Below are positions 45,240 through 58,620 of a stretch of DNA of 64,000 nucleotides, piece by piece; position 1 is the first letter of the stretch, and each line of letters opens with the position of its first letter. Location of the stretch: contig NZ_AP022570.1 of the NCBI RefSeq assembly GCF_010728325.1, positions 5,648,831 to 5,712,830 of the forward strand, read 5' to 3'. The notes beneath the pieces are model-generated. The model did not search any database and had not been told where the DNA came from. It was given only the letters and a program-made list of their open reading frames with translations. Source of the stretch: Mycolicibacterium poriferae (GTDB taxonomy: Bacteria > Actinomycetota > Actinomycetes > Mycobacteriales > Mycobacteriaceae). Position numbers and translations under genes: made by a program.

Positions 45240-45965
45240 ATGCATATCGCAGAGGGGTTCTTACCCCCGGCCCACGCGGTGGCCTGGACCATCGCGGCGG
45301 CTCCCTTCGTCGTCCACGGCGCCATGCAGGTCGTGGCCACCGTCAAGCGACAACCGTCGGCGGGTCCGCTGCTGGCCGCGGTCGGGGCGTTCTCGTTCGT
45401 CATGTCGGCCATCAAGCTGCCGTCGGTGACGGGTTCGAGTTCACACCCCACCGGTACCGGGCTCGGCACCGCCATATTCCGGCCACCGGTCATGGCGTTC
45501 CTGGGCACCATCGTGCTGTTGTTCCAGGCTCTGCTGCTCGCCCACGGTGGCATCACCACGCTGGGCGCCAACGCGTTCTCCATGGCGATCGCCGGCCCCT
45601 GGGCGGGCTTCGCGGTGTTCTTCGCATTGCGCAAGGCCGGGGTCGGGGTGCTGCCGGCGGTATTCGCACTGGCCTTCGTCGCGGACCTCTTCACCTACAT
45701 CGTCACCAGTTTCCAGCTGGCGCTGGCGTTCCCGTCCGCCGAGGGCGGCTTCGGGGAGAGCTTCGTCGAGTTCATGGGGGTCTTCGCGATCACCCAGATC
45801 CCGTTGGCGATCGTCGAGGGGCTCATCACTGTCGTCGTGGTCCGCGTGCTCATGCAGGTCGCCTCGTCCGAGCTGCTGAACCTCGGGTTCCTCAAGAGCA
45901 AGGAAGTCCCGGTCGGCGCCGACGAGGAGCCCCGCAGCAGCGAGCCCGAGGAGGTCCAGCGATGA
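45240..45965 (+). CDS. cbiM: Cobalt ECF transporter substrate-capture protein CbiM
   Basis: 241 residues from ATG 45240, giving the canonical [13 protein letters not shown] start in which Met1-His2 help bind cobalt; longer frames to 45165 run into the riboswitch. It has about seven hydrophobic helices with HPTGTGLG and [13 protein letters not shown]. It is the first gene of cbiMNQO, beneath the B12 riboswitch, and overlaps cbiN by ATGA. It imports Co2+ for cobalamin synthesis. Confidence 0.92.
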   Translation: MHIAEGFLPPAHAVAWTIAAAPFVVHGAMQVVATVKRQPSAGPLLAAVGAFSFVMSAIKLPSVTGSSSHPTGTGLGTAIFRPPVMAFLGTIVLLFQALLLAHGGITTLGANAFSMAIAGPWAGFAVFFALRKAGVGVLPAVFALAFVADLFTYIVTSFQLALAFPSAEGGFGESFVEFMGVFAITQIPLAIVEGLITVVVVRVLMQVASSELLNLGFLKSKEVPVGADEEPRSSEPEEVQR

Positions 45966-46330
45966 GCTCACCCACCACCAAGTCCAGTTCCCGCTCGGTC
46001 TGGGTGCTGGCCATCGTGCTACTCGCCGTCGCGGCCGCGATCGCCGTCGGCTCCCTGCTCTACGGCTACTCGCAGGACGCCGAGGCCGACTTCGGCGGTG
46101 CCGACGGCCAGGCCGAAGAGGTCATCGCCGGTATCGACGAGAGCTACGAGCCGTGGTACGACGCCCTGGTCGGCGAGCTTCCCGGGGAGGTCGAGTCGGG
46201 GCTGTTCGCGCTGCAGGCAGGGCTCGGAGGCATCGTTCTCGGAGGTGCAGTCGGGTGGTACGCGGGCCGGCACCGGGGGCGCACGGAGGCGCTGCCCCCG
46301 GCTGAGCAAGGAGCGCCCGGCGGCGTCTGA
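45962..46330 (+). CDS. cbiN: Cobalt ECF transporter subunit CbiN
   Basis: 122 residues with two hydrophobic helices ([23 protein letters not shown] and [22 protein letters not shown]) around a short acidic extracytoplasmic loop ([15 protein letters not shown]). This is the usual CbiN layout; it is needed for metal loading of CbiM. It starts on the ATGA overlapping cbiM. Confidence 0.88.
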   Translation: MSSPTTKSSSRSVWVLAIVLLAVAAAIAVGSLLYGYSQDAEADFGGADGQAEEVIAGIDESYEPWYDALVGELPGEVESGLFALQAGLGGIVLGGAVGWYAGRHRGRTEALPPAEQGAPGGV

Positions 46331-46339
46331 GTCGCCGCG

Positions 46340-47086
46340 GTGAATCCCCTCGACCTCAGCGCGGCCCAGAACCGGTGGTCGAGCCACCCAGCCGCGGAGA
46401 AGCTCGTGCTGTACGGCGGGTTGCTGCTGTGCGCGATGGTGCTGCCGCCGCGCACAGCCGCCCCGCTGGTACTCCTGGCGGTCGCCGTGGCGACTCTGGT
46501 GCTCGCCCGGGTTCGGCCCCGCCTGTTCGTCCTCGCACTGATCGGTCCGGCCGTGTTCATCGCGCTCGGCTCCGTGCCTATCGCGGTGGGTCTGCGCGGG
46601 GGGCCGCATCTCGAGCCCGGAGGACTCGACCTCGCGGTCGACACCTCACTGCGCGCGATCGCGGCCTCGTCGGCGACCATCGGGCTGGCGGTGACCACCC
46701 TGATGGCCGACATGCTCGACCTGGCCCGCAGAGCCGGGGTGCCGGCCCCGCTGTGCCACGTCGCCGACCTGACGTACCGGCTCGTCGGTATCCTGATCCG
46801 CTCGGCGCGCGCGGCCCGGGAGTCGGTGGCGCTGCGCCTGGGACTGCAGACACCGCGGGATGCCATCAGCGTGATCGGCGCCCAGTCGGCCCTCATCTTC
46901 GTCCGGGCGACCGAACGAGGCCGGGCCATGTCCGAGGCGATGTCGCTGCGCGCCGAACCGGGCATGACCGCGGTGCTCACCGCGGACCGGCCGGTCCGCC
47001 CGGCACGGATCGCGGCCAGCATCACCGTGCTGATCGCGATCGCAGCCACCTCGATACTGACCTGGAGGGCATGGAATGGCGGGTGA
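46340..47086 (+). CDS. cbiQ: Cobalt ECF transporter transmembrane protein CbiQ
   Basis: 248 residues from GTG 46340. Several hydrophobic helices and the ECF-T coupling motifs are visible (MLDLARRAGVP; TERGRAMSEAMSLRAEPG with the Ala-Arg-Gly type pattern). It links CbiM to the ATPase. Its 3' end overlaps cbiO by 11 bases. Confidence 0.88.
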   Translation: MNPLDLSAAQNRWSSHPAAEKLVLYGGLLLCAMVLPPRTAAPLVLLAVAVATLVLARVRPRLFVLALIGPAVFIALGSVPIAVGLRGGPHLEPGGLDLAVDTSLRAIAASSATIGLAVTTLMADMLDLARRAGVPAPLCHVADLTYRLVGILIRSARAARESVALRLGLQTPRDAISVIGAQSALIFVRATERGRAMSEAMSLRAEPGMTAVLTADRPVRPARIAASITVLIAIAATSILTWRAWNGG

Positions 47087-47867
47087 CGACGAGGTTCTCG
47101 GATTGCGGGACGTCGCGTTCGCCTACCCCCGCGGCCCGAGGGTCCTCGACGGCGTGAGCCTGTCGCTGCGGCCCGGTCAGCGGGTGGCACTGCTGGGCGC
47201 CAACGGTTCGGGCAAGACCACGCTGCTCCGGATCCTCGTGGGGCTCACGACGCCGTCAGCCGGGACGGTGCGGCTCGAGGGTGCCCCGCTGCGCGCCTCG
47301 CGGGCCGACCGCACCCGGCTGCGAACCCGGGTCCAGATGGTGCTGCAGGAGCCGGACGATCAGATCGTGGGCGCCACCGTGCGTGCGGACGTGTCATTCG
47401 GTCCGGTCAACCTGGGCCTGGCGCGCGCTGAGGTGATGGCCCGCGTCGACGAGGCGATGGATGCGCTGGACATCGGCGATCTCGCCGACCGGACCCCCAA
47501 CCACTTGTCCTTCGGGCAGCGCAAGCGCGTGGCCATCGCCGGCGCGGTCGCCATGCGGCCGCAGGTCCTGCTCCTGGACGAGGCCACCGCCGGCCTGGAC
47601 CCGAAAGCGGTGCACGACCTGCTGGACACGCTCACCGCGCTGTCGCGCGCGGGTACCGCCGTCGTCCTGGCCACCCACGACGTCGACGTCGCCTGGACAT
47701 GGTCGCAGGACACCCTCATCCTCAGCGAGCACACCGTGCGCCGCGGACCGACCCACGAGCTGCTGTGCGACGACGCTCTGCTCGCCGACGCTCGGCTGGC
47801 CACGCCGTGGGGTGCAGCGGTGTCACGGCGACTGAACCGAACCGTGCTGCGGCCCAGCGACATCTGA
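47076..47867 (+). CDS. cbiO: Cobalt ECF transporter ATPase CbiO
   Basis: 263 residues. Walker A is GANGSGKTT, the Q-loop is VQMVLQEPDDQ, the signature is LSFGQRKR (typical for ECF ATPases), Walker B is LLLDEATAGLDP, and the H-loop is LATHD. Last gene of the operon, followed by a hairpin terminator. Confidence 0.92.
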   Translation: MAGDDEVLGLRDVAFAYPRGPRVLDGVSLSLRPGQRVALLGANGSGKTTLLRILVGLTTPSAGTVRLEGAPLRASRADRTRLRTRVQMVLQEPDDQIVGATVRADVSFGPVNLGLARAEVMARVDEAMDALDIGDLADRTPNHLSFGQRKRVAIAGAVAMRPQVLLLDEATAGLDPKAVHDLLDTLTALSRAGTAVVLATHDVDVAWTWSQDTLILSEHTVRRGPTHELLCDDALLADARLATPWGAAVSRRLNRTVLRPSDI

Positions 47868-47910
47868 ACCGATCCGGGGGCCGCACCGGGACTGCTACCC
47901 CGGCACGCAC

Positions 47911-47944
47911 AAAGGCGGTCACCCCGCGAGGGGCGACCGCCTTC
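47911..47944. terminator. Bidirectional hairpin terminator between cbiO and clpC1
   Basis: AAGGCGGTC and GACCGCCTT arms with an inner CCC/GGG pair, flanked by A on one side and T on the other. It lies between two convergent genes and can work in both directions. Confidence 0.8.
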
Positions 47945-47958
47945 GTGGTCAGTGCGAA

Positions 47959-50501
<2,543 letters not shown>

Positions 50502-50789
50502 CCGTGGTTACCTGCTCTCCATCGCATAGGTAGGTGCGCCGCAATCCCGCCGAGCTCATCCGGCGAACTCGAGGAGCACTGTGCACCTGCCGTCCACTCT
50601 AATGGGCGGCGACGCGGACTGCCCCGCCTGTCGGCCCCTGACTGGACCGGACCCGGCTCGGCATCTGTTGACTATCCGGCGCTGGTAGGACCAACGCGGC
50701 AGGGCCGCGAATCGTTTCCGACGGTCGGCCACGGCGGGTTCGCCCGCAGCGAACGCAGTAGGCACCTGGGAGCGCCGGGCAACCTTGGC
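50502..50789. other. Intergenic region between lsr2 and clpC1
   Basis: 288 bases, expected to contain the clpC1 promoter. GGAGAGCAGGTAACC precedes the clpC1 start as a weak ribosome-binding site. No other feature was recognised. Confidence 0.4.
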
Positions 50790-51131
50790 CTATGTTGCCG
50801 CGTGGAATGCGTCGATCACGTCGGCGGGGATCCGCCCACGGGTGGAGACGTTGTGCCCGTTGCGGCGTGCCCACTCGCGGATCGCCGCGCTCTGTTCACG
50901 GTCGATCGCGGCGCGGCCGCGGCCGGTGCCGACGGAACGTCCGCGGCGTCGACCGCCGACGCGGCGGCCGGCCTCCAGCCACGGCTTGAGCTCATTGCGC
51001 AACTTCGCGGCGTTCTTGGCGGAGAGGTCGATCTCATAGCTGACGCCGTCGAGTCCGAATTCCACCGTCTCGTCTGCGGCACCCTCGCCGTCGAAATCAT
51101 CGACCAACGTGACAGTGACTTTTTTGGCCAT
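50790..51131 (-). CDS. lsr2: Nucleoid-associated protein Lsr2
   Basis: 113 residues from ATG 51131 ([17 protein letters not shown]). The N-terminal dimerisation domain is followed by a basic linker ([12 protein letters not shown]) and the C-terminal DNA-binding domain with the AT-hook-like RGR in [18 protein letters not shown]. It is an H-NS-like silencer of AT-rich DNA. Lies between lysS and clpC1 as in M. tuberculosis. Confidence 0.96.
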   Translation of the reverse strand: MAKKVTVTLVDDFDGEGAADETVEFGLDGVSYEIDLSAKNAAKLRNELKPWLEAGRRVGGRRRGRSVGTGRGRAAIDREQSAAIREWARRNGHNVSTRGRIPADVIDAFHAAT

Positions 51132-51232
51132 TCCTGGTGCTTCCTTCTGCGTGCTATGAATACGACCCGCCCCTCGGGCACCAATGTGCCACAAAAGAAC
51201 AATTCATTCAACAACGCATGAATCGAGCCGGT

Positions 51233-52745
51233 TCAGTTGCCGTGACGGCGAACAATCGGGAACAAAACCGTCTCCCTAATCGACAGTCCTGTCAGCGCCA
51301 TCAACAACCGATCGATACCCATTCCCGTTCCTGTTGTCGGGGCATCGCGTACTCGAGCGCAGCCAGGAAATCCTCGTCCAACGCCATTGCCTCGTCGTCG
51401 CCGGCTGCCGCGGCACGGGCCTGCTCTCGAACCGTTCCCGCTGGACAACCGGATCGATCAACTCGGAATAGCCCGTGGCGAGCTCGATGTGACGGACGTA
51501 GAGATCCCATTTCTCCGTCACGCCGGGGATGGTGCGATGCTGCCTTGTCAACGGCGTGGTTTCCACCGGGAAGTCCCGGACGAAAGTCGGCGCCCACAAC
51601 GTCTCACCGACCTTGTATTCCCAGAGTTCCTCCACCAATTTTCCGTGACCAAAGCCACGATCGCGAGGAATCTCGACTTCTAGCGCATCAGCAATCTGCC
51701 AAAGACGCTCCACCGATGTCTCCGGCGTGATCTCCTCACCGAGCGCCTCGGACAAAGACGGATACATTTGAATGCAATCCCATTCCCCGTCGAGATCGTA
51801 GACGCTGCCGTCGGGCAAAGAGACCTGCCGGGTTCCGATCGCCTCGTCGGCGACCTCCTGAATTAGTTCACGAGTGATGACGGCGGAATCGTCGTAGGTG
51901 CCGTAGGCCTGATATGTCTCCAGCATCGCGAATTCCGGCGAATGTGTCGAATCTGCGCCTTCATTGCGGAACACCCGATTCAACTCGAAAACCCGGTCGA
52001 ACCCACCGACGACACACCGCTTGAGAAAAAGTTCCGGGGCGATGCGCAGGTACAGATCGGCGTCGAGAGAATTGGAGTGCGTGACGAAGGGCCGCGCGGC
52101 CGCACCGCCGGCCAGCGTCTGCAGCATCGGTGTCTCCACCTCCAGGAAACCCCTGCGTTCCAGCGCCGAGCGCACTGCCCGCACCACCGCGACGCGCTGG
52201 CGGGCGATCGTGCGGGCCTCCGGCCGCACGATGAGATCGACGTAGCGCTGGCGGACGCGGGCCTCCTCGCTCATCTCCTTGTGCGCGACCGGTAGGGGCC
52301 GAAGGGCCTTCGATGCCATTTGCCAGGAATCGGCCAGCACAGACAGTTCCCCGCGGCGGGAGCTGATCACCTCGCCGTGGACGAACACGATGTCACCCAG
52401 GTCGACCTCGGTCTTCCAGGCATCGAGCGCCTCCTGGCCGACCCTGTCGAGGCTGATCATGGCCTGCAGCTGCGTTCCGTCACCCTCTTGCAAGGTCGCG
52501 AAGCACAGTTTCCCGGAGTTGCGGGCGAAGATCACCCGGCCGGCGACGCCCACCTGTTCGCCCGTAGCGGAGTCGGTGGGCAGGTCCGGATAGGCCGCGC
52601 GCAGCTCGGCCAGGGTGTGCGTACGGGCCACCTCTGCGGGATAGGGCTCATGCCCCTCGGCGAGCAGCCGTTCGCGCTTGTCCTGACGAATCCGGAACTG
52701 CTCGGGGATTGCGTCGGCATCAGGGTCGCGAGAAACGTCAGTCAC
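51233..52745 (-). CDS. lysS: Lysyl-tRNA synthetase, C-terminal part with two missing bases
   Basis: Starts at GTG 52745. OB-fold anticodon domain ([22 protein letters not shown]), class II motif 2 ([26 protein letters not shown]) and, near the end, motif 3 ([15 protein letters not shown]). The frame is lost after RERFE near 51426, then continues ([28 protein letters not shown]) in a second frame, and shifts again in the GGGG run at 51339-51342 to reach [15 protein letters not shown] and the stop at 51233. Each shift is one missing base. An essential housekeeping enzyme, so errors in the assembly are likely. Confidence 0.9.
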
Positions 52746-52768
52746 GACGTGCCAGCTTAAATGAACAG

Positions 52769-54025
52769 ATGACCGCGCCCGCCCACCCGCCGATCGACCA
52801 TGCCGCGGTACGTAGCTTGTCCGAGCGCACGCTGGACTGGTCACACAAGGGGATTCCGCCGGCGTGGTGGGGCCGCACCGGCACCCAGATCACCGCCTCG
52901 GCGCCGCGGTTGTTCGAGGCCGACCCGTTCGGGCCCGTCTGCGTGCTGCGCGAGGCGGCGTTGGGCCACAACCTGTCCACGATGGCCACGTGGTGCCGCC
53001 GGCACGGCGTCGAGCTGGCTCCCCACGGCAAGACCCACATGTCTCCGCAGCTGGCGGCGCGACAACTGGACGCGGGGGCATACGCGGTGACGGTGGCCAC
53101 CGCCGGTCAGGCCGCGGTCTACCGGGCGTTCGGCGTGCAGCGGCTGATATTGGCCAACGAGCTCGTCGACGCCGCGGCGCTGCGGTGGACCGCCGCCCAG
53201 CTCGATGCCGACCCCAACCTGGAGTTCACCTGCTGGGTGGACTCCGTGCGCGGAGTCGAGCTGATGACCGCGGCGCTGCGCGGGGCGACCCGGCCACTGG
53301 ACGTCTGCGTCGAGCTGGGCCTGCCCGGCGGGCGCACCGGTTGCCGGGACCCGCAGAGCGTCGACGAGGTGGCCCGCGCCGTCGTCGCGTCGCCCAGGCT
53401 CCGGCTGGTGGGCGTCGCCGGGTACGAGGCGGCACTCGGACACGAGCTCACCGACGCGGGGCTGGCCGCGGTGCATCACCATCTGGGGGCGCTGCGCGCG
53501 GCGGCGCTGCGGCTGAGGCCCCTGTTCGAGACCGACACCGCACTGGTCAGCGCCGGCGGAAGTACGTACTTCGACGCCGTCGCCGCCGCACTGACCGGCT
53601 GGCCGGCGGGCTCGGCACTGCGCACCGTGCTGCGCAGCGGGTGTTATCTCACCCACGACCACGGCCTGTATGCGCGCACGTCACCGCTGACCCGAGACGG
53701 CAGCCCCGGGCTGCGGCCCGCCCTGGAGATGCACGCGCAGGTGGTTTCGCGACCGGAGCCCGCGACGGCGGTGCTGACGATGGGACGCCGCGACGTCGCA
53801 TTCGATTCAGGTCTCCCGGTGCCGCTGGACCTTGCCGACGCCGCCGTCGACCGCCTCAACGACCAACACGCCTACCTCACGGTTCGACCCGGCGACGCTC
53901 CGGAGGTCGGTGCCTGGCTGCGCTTCGGCATCTCGCACCCGTGCACGGTGTTCGACAAGTGGCGGGTGATCCCAGTCCTCGACGACGACGACCGGGTGAC
54001 CGACCTGATCCACACGTTCTTCTGA
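52769..54025 (+). CDS. PLP-dependent amino acid deaminase / D-serine dehydratase-like enzyme
   Basis: 418 residues from ATG 52769. Alanine-racemase-like barrel with the PLP lysine in [28 protein letters not shown] and [12 protein letters not shown]; the C-terminal D-serine dehydratase-like domain has HPCTVFDKW with the likely zinc ligands His and Cys. The family includes D-threonine aldolases and D-serine or D-amino acid deaminases; the exact substrate is open. It is divergent from lysS and absent, as far as I recall, from this place in M. tuberculosis. Confidence 0.8.
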   Translation: MTAPAHPPIDHAAVRSLSERTLDWSHKGIPPAWWGRTGTQITASAPRLFEADPFGPVCVLREAALGHNLSTMATWCRRHGVELAPHGKTHMSPQLAARQLDAGAYAVTVATAGQAAVYRAFGVQRLILANELVDAAALRWTAAQLDADPNLEFTCWVDSVRGVELMTAALRGATRPLDVCVELGLPGGRTGCRDPQSVDEVARAVVASPRLRLVGVAGYEAALGHELTDAGLAAVHHHLGALRAAALRLRPLFETDTALVSAGGSTYFDAVAAALTGWPAGSALRTVLRSGCYLTHDHGLYARTSPLTRDGSPGLRPALEMHAQVVSRPEPATAVLTMGRRDVAFDSGLPVPLDLADAAVDRLNDQHAYLTVRPGDAPEVGAWLRFGISHPCTVFDKWRVIPVLDDDDRVTDLIHTFF

Positions 54026-54041
54026 TGCGCGGGGCGTGCGG

Positions 54042-54857
54042 TCAGCGTGCCTGCCGCAGCTTGCCCCGCTGGCTGTCGCGGTTGCGTTCGAACACCAGCC
54101 GAAGACCGTGCAGAGTCAGGTGCTGGTCGTAGTGCTGCACGGTGTGCAGATCGGCCAGCACCAACGGGGCGCCGTGCCCGGTGGCCACCACCGCGACGTC
54201 GTCGCCGCCGAAGCCGTCGACGTCCTCACGCACGCGATTCACCAATCCATCCACCAGGGCGGCGAATCCGAACACCGCACCGGCCTGCATGCACTCGACG
54301 GTGTTCTTGCCGATCACCGAGCGGGGCCGGGTGAGCTCGACGCGGCGCAGCGCCGCCGAACGCGCCGCTGCGGCGTCGGAGGACACCTGGATTCCCGGAG
54401 CGATGGCACCGCCGAGGAATTCACCCTTGGCCGAGACCACGTCCACGCAGATCGATGAGCCGAAGTCGACGACGATCGAGGCGGTGCCGAACTTCTGATA
54501 GGCCGCAAGACAATTGACGATGCGGTCGGCACCGACCTCTTTGGGATTGTCGACCAGTAACGGAATCCCGGTGCGCACACCGGGTTCGATCAGCACGTGC
54601 GGCACGGAAGGCCAGTACTGGTCGAGCATCACGCGCACCTCGTGCAGCACCGACGGGACGGTCGACAGACCGGCCGCACCTGTCAGCCGCTCGGCATCGT
54701 CGCCGATGAGCCCGTCGAGGGTCAGCGCCAGCTCGTCGGCGGTCACCTCCGCTTCGGTGCGGATGCGCCAGTGCTGCACGACTTTCGCGTGCTCGCCCGA
54801 CCCGGAGATCAGCCCGACCACGGTGTGGGTGTTGCGGACATCGATCGCGAGGAGCAC
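54042..54857 (-). CDS. coaX: Type III pantothenate kinase
   Basis: 271 residues from GTG 54857. ASKHA-fold motifs are [55 protein letters not shown] and [11 protein letters not shown]. First step of CoA synthesis. It follows panD by five bases, so pantothenate synthesis and phosphorylation are encoded in one operon panC-panD-coaX. Confidence 0.93.
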   Translation of the reverse strand: MLLAIDVRNTHTVVGLISGSGEHAKVVQHWRIRTEAEVTADELALTLDGLIGDDAERLTGAAGLSTVPSVLHEVRVMLDQYWPSVPHVLIEPGVRTGIPLLVDNPKEVGADRIVNCLAAYQKFGTASIVVDFGSSICVDVVSAKGEFLGGAIAPGIQVSSDAAAARSAALRRVELTRPRSVIGKNTVECMQAGAVFGFAALVDGLVNRVREDVDGFGGDDVAVVATGHGAPLVLADLHTVQHYDQHLTLHGLRLVFERNRDSQRGKLRQAR

Positions 54858-54862
54858 CTAGG

Positions 54863-55270
54863 TCACCTCGGCGACATCAGCTCGGACGCGTCCGCGGGGA
54901 CGTGTGCCGGATCGGAGCCCAGGTCGATCTGCCGGTTGTCCGCGTCGACGAACACCACCCTCGGTCGGTACGTGCGAGCCTCGGCGTCCTCCATGGTGCC
55001 GTACGCGATCAGGATCACCAGGTCTCCCGGATGCACCAGATGGGCGGCCGCGCCGTTGATGCCGATCACTCCGCTGCCGCGTTCACCGGTGATGACGTAC
55101 GTGATCAGGCGGGCACCGTTGTCGATGTCGACGATCGTCACCTGCTCCCCCTCGAGCAGGTCGGCGGCGTCCATCAGGTCGGCGTCGACGGTGACCGAGC
55201 CGACGTAGTGCAGATCGGCCTGGGTCACCGTGGCGCGGTGGATCTTCGACTTCAACATGGTCCGTAACAT
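54863..55270 (-). CDS. panD: Aspartate 1-decarboxylase proenzyme
   Basis: 135 residues from ATG 55270 ([29 protein letters not shown]). The Gly-Ser pair in YVGSV is the self-cleavage site that yields the pyruvoyl group. Its ATG overlaps the panC stop (TGATG); GGAGGAATT lies just before. It makes beta-alanine for pantothenate. Confidence 0.95.
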   Translation of the reverse strand: MLRTMLKSKIHRATVTQADLHYVGSVTVDADLMDAADLLEGEQVTIVDIDNGARLITYVITGERGSGVIGINGAAAHLVHPGDLVILIAYGTMEDAEARTYRPRVVFVDADNRQIDLGSDPAHVPADASELMSPR

Positions 55271-56214
55271 CAATTCCTCCAAGGCAGTTCGTGGCTGTCA
55301 ACGGATGCGGTCCGCGGGTGACCGTCGATGCCGGCGCTGGCCCCGACATCGACGGCGATGTTGTCGATCAGCCGGGTGTGTCCGAGCCGGGCCGCCACCA
55401 GCAGCCGCGCCGGCCCTTCGGCGGGCGCGGGCCCCAGCCCCGGATCGCGGAGCTCGAGGTAGTCCACCTCCAGCGCGGGCACCTCGTCGAGGACTGCGCG
55501 CGCCGCGTCGAGCGCGGCGGAGGCCCCCTGCGCCGCCGAGTACATGCCGGCCAGCAGAGCCGCCGACAGCGCGCCCGCCTGCTCGCGCTGCACCGGGTCG
55601 AGGTAGCGGTTGCGCGAGGACATCGCCAGCCCGTCGGACTCACGCACGATCGGCACGCCCTGAACCTCGACACCCAGGTCGAGGTCGGCGACCATCTGCC
55701 TGATCAGCGTCAGCTGCTGGTAGTCCTTCTCGCCGAAATAGGCGCGGTCGGGTCGCACCGTGTTGAACAACTTGAGCACGACGGTCAGTACCCCGGCGAA
55801 ATGTGTTGGCCGCGAGGCGCCCTCCAACTCGGCACCCAATGGTCCGGGCACCACGGTGGTGCGGGTGCCGTGCGGATACATGTCGTCGGCGGTCGGCGTG
55901 AATGCGATCTCCACGCCCTCGGCCCGCAGCGCGTCGAGGTCGTCGTCGAGCGTGCGCGGGTACGCGTCGAGGTCCTCGCCCGCCCCGAACTGCAACGGGT
56001 TGACGAAGATCGACACCACGACGACGGCACCCGGCACCCGGCGGGCGGCGCGGATCAGCGTCAGATGTCCGTCGTGCAGGGCGCCCATCGTGGGCACCAG
56101 CACGATACGGCGCCCGGTGGCGCGCAGAGCCTTCGTGACGCCTGCGACGTCGCGGGGACGTGCGTAGATGTTGACTTCTCCCGCAGTGAATTTCGGGGTC
56201 CTACCGATGTTCAT
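55270..56214 (-). CDS. panC: Pantoate-beta-alanine ligase
   Basis: 314 residues. The nucleotidyltransferase HxGH is [14 protein letters not shown], with [32 protein letters not shown] and [11 protein letters not shown]. It condenses pantoate and beta-alanine using ATP. ATG 56214 overlaps the end of the upstream DUF2520 gene. Confidence 0.95.
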   Translation of the reverse strand: MNIGRTPKFTAGEVNIYARPRDVAGVTKALRATGRRIVLVPTMGALHDGHLTLIRAARRVPGAVVVVSIFVNPLQFGAGEDLDAYPRTLDDDLDALRAEGVEIAFTPTADDMYPHGTRTTVVPGPLGAELEGASRPTHFAGVLTVVLKLFNTVRPDRAYFGEKDYQQLTLIRQMVADLDLGVEVQGVPIVRESDGLAMSSRNRYLDPVQREQAGALSAALLAGMYSAAQGASAALDAARAVLDEVPALEVDYLELRDPGLGPAPAEGPARLLVAARLGHTRLIDNIAVDVGASAGIDGHPRTASVDSHELPWRN

Positions 56215-57086
56215 CGCCGTCCTGCTTCCGCCAGGGCCTCGAAGACGTCCTCCGGGCGTGTGCGCTGAGCCGTCCGCAACGAGTTCGTCCGGTAGGCCTC
56301 GGACAGATCGGGATCCACCTCGGCCAGCGCTCGCAGATGGCCGGCGACCGCGCCGGCGTCACCGCGCGCGACGGGCCCGGTGAGCGCGGCCTGGCCCCGC
56401 CGCAGCGCATTCTCCAGAGAGGCGCGGGCCAGCGGGGCGATGATCCGCTCGGTGAGTCCGCCGGGAGCGTCGCCGACGGCGTCCTGCCCGAGCAGTTCCT
56501 GTCCCGACAGCGCGGCGCGTAACGCCTCCACCGCGTCCAGCAGCACCGTCACCACGTGGTTGCTCGAGTGGGCCAGCGCGGCGTGGTACAGGGTGCGGGC
56601 GTCCTCCCGGACGCGGAACGGCTCCCCACCGACCTCCAGCACCAGCGACTGGGCGATGGCATAGCCGATCTCGTCGGCCGCGGTGACCCCGAAGCAGGTC
56701 CCGCGTAGCCGGTCGACGTCTTCGTCGGTGCCGGCGAACGTCATCGCGGGGTGGATGGCCAGCGTGATGCACCCCTGCTCGGCCAGCGGTGCCAGGACCG
56801 CGATGCCGTTGGCCCCGGAGGTGTGCGCCACGATCGTGTTCGGACGGACCGCGCCCGTGGCGGCGAGCCCGGCCACCAGAGCGGGCAACTCGGCGTCGGG
56901 AACAGCCAGCACCAGCAGCTCAGCCCGACCGGCGACCTGGTCGACGGGCAGCACAGCGGTGTCCGGCAGCCAGCGTGCGACGCGCCGGCGCGACTCTTCC
57001 GACACCGCGCTGCCCGCGACGACGACATGCTCGGCACGTTCGAGAGCCACCCCGAGGGCGGTACCGACGAGGCCTGCCGAGATCAC
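56211..57086 (-). CDS. Rossmann-like DUF2520 protein, 5' end probably damaged by a missing base
   Basis: 291 residues from the only in-frame canonical start, GTG 57086. The N-terminal Rossmann region [20 protein letters not shown] is cut at its first strand by this start; the DUF2520 domain follows ([25 protein letters not shown]). Upstream, a 55-codon frame from GTG 57250 ends at 57084, where its sequence would join this gene perfectly if one more G stood in the GGGG run at 57117-57120. Relative of ketopantoate reductase-like proteins (Rv3603c); its place before panC suggests a link to pantothenate. Confidence 0.75.
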   Translation of the reverse strand: MISAGLVGTALGVALERAEHVVVAGSAVSEESRRRVARWLPDTAVLPVDQVAGRAELLVLAVPDAELPALVAGLAATGAVRPNTIVAHTSGANGIAVLAPLAEQGCITLAIHPAMTFAGTDEDVDRLRGTCFGVTAADEIGYAIAQSLVLEVGGEPFRVREDARTLYHAALAHSSNHVVTVLLDAVEALRAALSGQELLGQDAVGDAPGGLTERIIAPLARASLENALRRGQAALTGPVARGDAGAVAGHLRALAEVDPDLSEAYRTNSLRTAQRTRPEDVFEALAEAGRR

Positions 57087-57259
57087 GCCGACCGTGAGCC
57101 GGGCAGGGCGGATTCCGCCCCGGTCAGCCGGGTGGGTGCACCCCGCCGGCAGGGGACTGCAGCATCGCAGAGGACCTCGCAGATTTCCTGGGCGTCATCG
57201 CTGAACACCAGCGTTCCGGTCCCGCGCTGCGGGTACCGGACGGTCGCCACGAGCCTAGC

Positions 57260-58543
57260 TCAATCCTCGCGGCGTCTGCGCCGGCCACCTCCCGAGGGCG
57301 TGACCTGCAGCCGGGCCATCAGGTCGGCGACGGACTGGCCACCGGTGTGGGCGCCGTCCTGCGGCTCGTCTGCCTCCTGGTCGTCCGCCGACTCCTCGGT
57401 GACCGGTTCCGGTTCTGCTGCCTCGCCGCCGGCGTAGTGGCGGCCGCGCGGCCCCTGTCCGGAGTCCTCCTGCGGCTCCGCGGCGCGGCGGCGACCCACA
57501 TACGCATCCGGCTCGGCCGACTCGGGCTCGGCCGGCTCGGGCTCGGCCGCCCAGTGACTGCCCGGCTCTCCGACAGGCCGCCAGTGCCCCTCGGCCGGGG
57601 CCGGCTGCCACTGCTGGGCGGCTGCGGCCGCGGGGCGGTCGGTGCGCGGAGCAGCAGGCTGCGGCAGCCACGGGTACTGCGGCGCGGGCCCGGGCGGAGG
57701 CGGGGCCGTCGGGGGGGCGGCCGCCGGTGGCGGGGTGGCCGGAGGCGGTGCGGCCGCCGGGGGTGGCGTTGGTCCCGCAGGGCGGGGCGGGGCCTGCGGG
57801 GCCCACTGCGACCGGACGTCCTGATCCGTGCGACGCCGCCGCGAACCGTCGTCGCCTGACCGTCGGTGCGACCCGCGCGGTTCGGTGGCCGCCGGAGGGC
57901 GCTCTGATTCCGGCGGATGCGGCTCGGCCGGCACGTCGATGATCGGGCTCTCCTCGGTGTGCGGATCGACCTCCTCGACCTCGGCGTAGCCCTCGTCCGC
58001 GGTGTCCTCGGTGTCGATGCGGCTGCTGCTGACCCGGCCGGCGGTGTCGCTGCGGGGCGTCCACGGTCCTGCGTCCGGGCTGCGGTCGGCCTCGATGGCG
58101 TGCCGGTGCGACAGGTCGGCGTCGAACAGGAACTCCAGATTGGCCCGCAGTGCGGCCAACTCGGTGCGCAGCGCCGAAACCTCGTCGGACTGCTGGGCAC
58201 GCAGTTCGGCGACCAACTCACGGCGCAGCTGCGCCTCCACCGACAGCTCGTACTCGCGACGCGCCGAGATCTCCCGGTCCAGCTGCAGGTCGTACACGAG
58301 TTTCAGATCACGCACCTTGGCCTGATCACTGTCGCTCTGACGGCGATAGATCACCGAGACGAAGGCGGCGACCACCGCGGCCCACAGCGCGAGAATCACT
58401 GCGAGCTTGAGCAGTTCGACCCGGTTGGTGAAAACCAGCGCCGAACTCGCCGCGATGGCCAGCACCAGCAACACTGTCATCAGGATCCAACCGGGCCGGC
58501 GGCCGCCGCGCCGGAGCCGGGCGCCGCGGGTCGGATCGGTCAT
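57260..58543 (-). CDS. DUF6779-type membrane protein with Pro/Ala/Glu-rich tail (Rv3604c-like)
   Basis: 427 residues from ATG 58543. Two close transmembrane segments (WILMTVLLVLAIAASSALVFT and LLKLAVILALWAAVVAAFVSVIY) are followed by a coiled-coil-like region (KVRDLKLVYDLQLDREISARREYELSVEAQLRRELVAEL). A long low-complexity Pro/Ala and Glu-rich cytoplasmic tail ends in GGRRRRRED. Function unknown; possibly a cell-envelope scaffold. Its stop is ten bases before the small frame at 57250. Confidence 0.78.
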   Translation of the reverse strand: MTDPTRGARLRRGGRRPGWILMTVLLVLAIAASSALVFTNRVELLKLAVILALWAAVVAAFVSVIYRRQSDSDQAKVRDLKLVYDLQLDREISARREYELSVEAQLRRELVAELRAQQSDEVSALRTELAALRANLEFLFDADLSHRHAIEADRSPDAGPWTPRSDTAGRVSSSRIDTEDTADEGYAEVEEVDPHTEESPIIDVPAEPHPPESERPPAATEPRGSHRRSGDDGSRRRRTDQDVRSQWAPQAPPRPAGPTPPPAAAPPPATPPPAAAPPTAPPPPGPAPQYPWLPQPAAPRTDRPAAAAAQQWQPAPAEGHWRPVGEPGSHWAAEPEPAEPESAEPDAYVGRRRAAEPQEDSGQGPRGRHYAGGEAAEPEPVTEESADDQEADEPQDGAHTGGQSVADLMARLQVTPSGGGRRRRRED

Positions 58544-58620
58544 GGGGCGACTGTACCCGCCACAGGTCGTCTCGCGTGTCGACCCGGACGGCGATTCGGC
58601 CCGCGCACTGACGGATTCGC

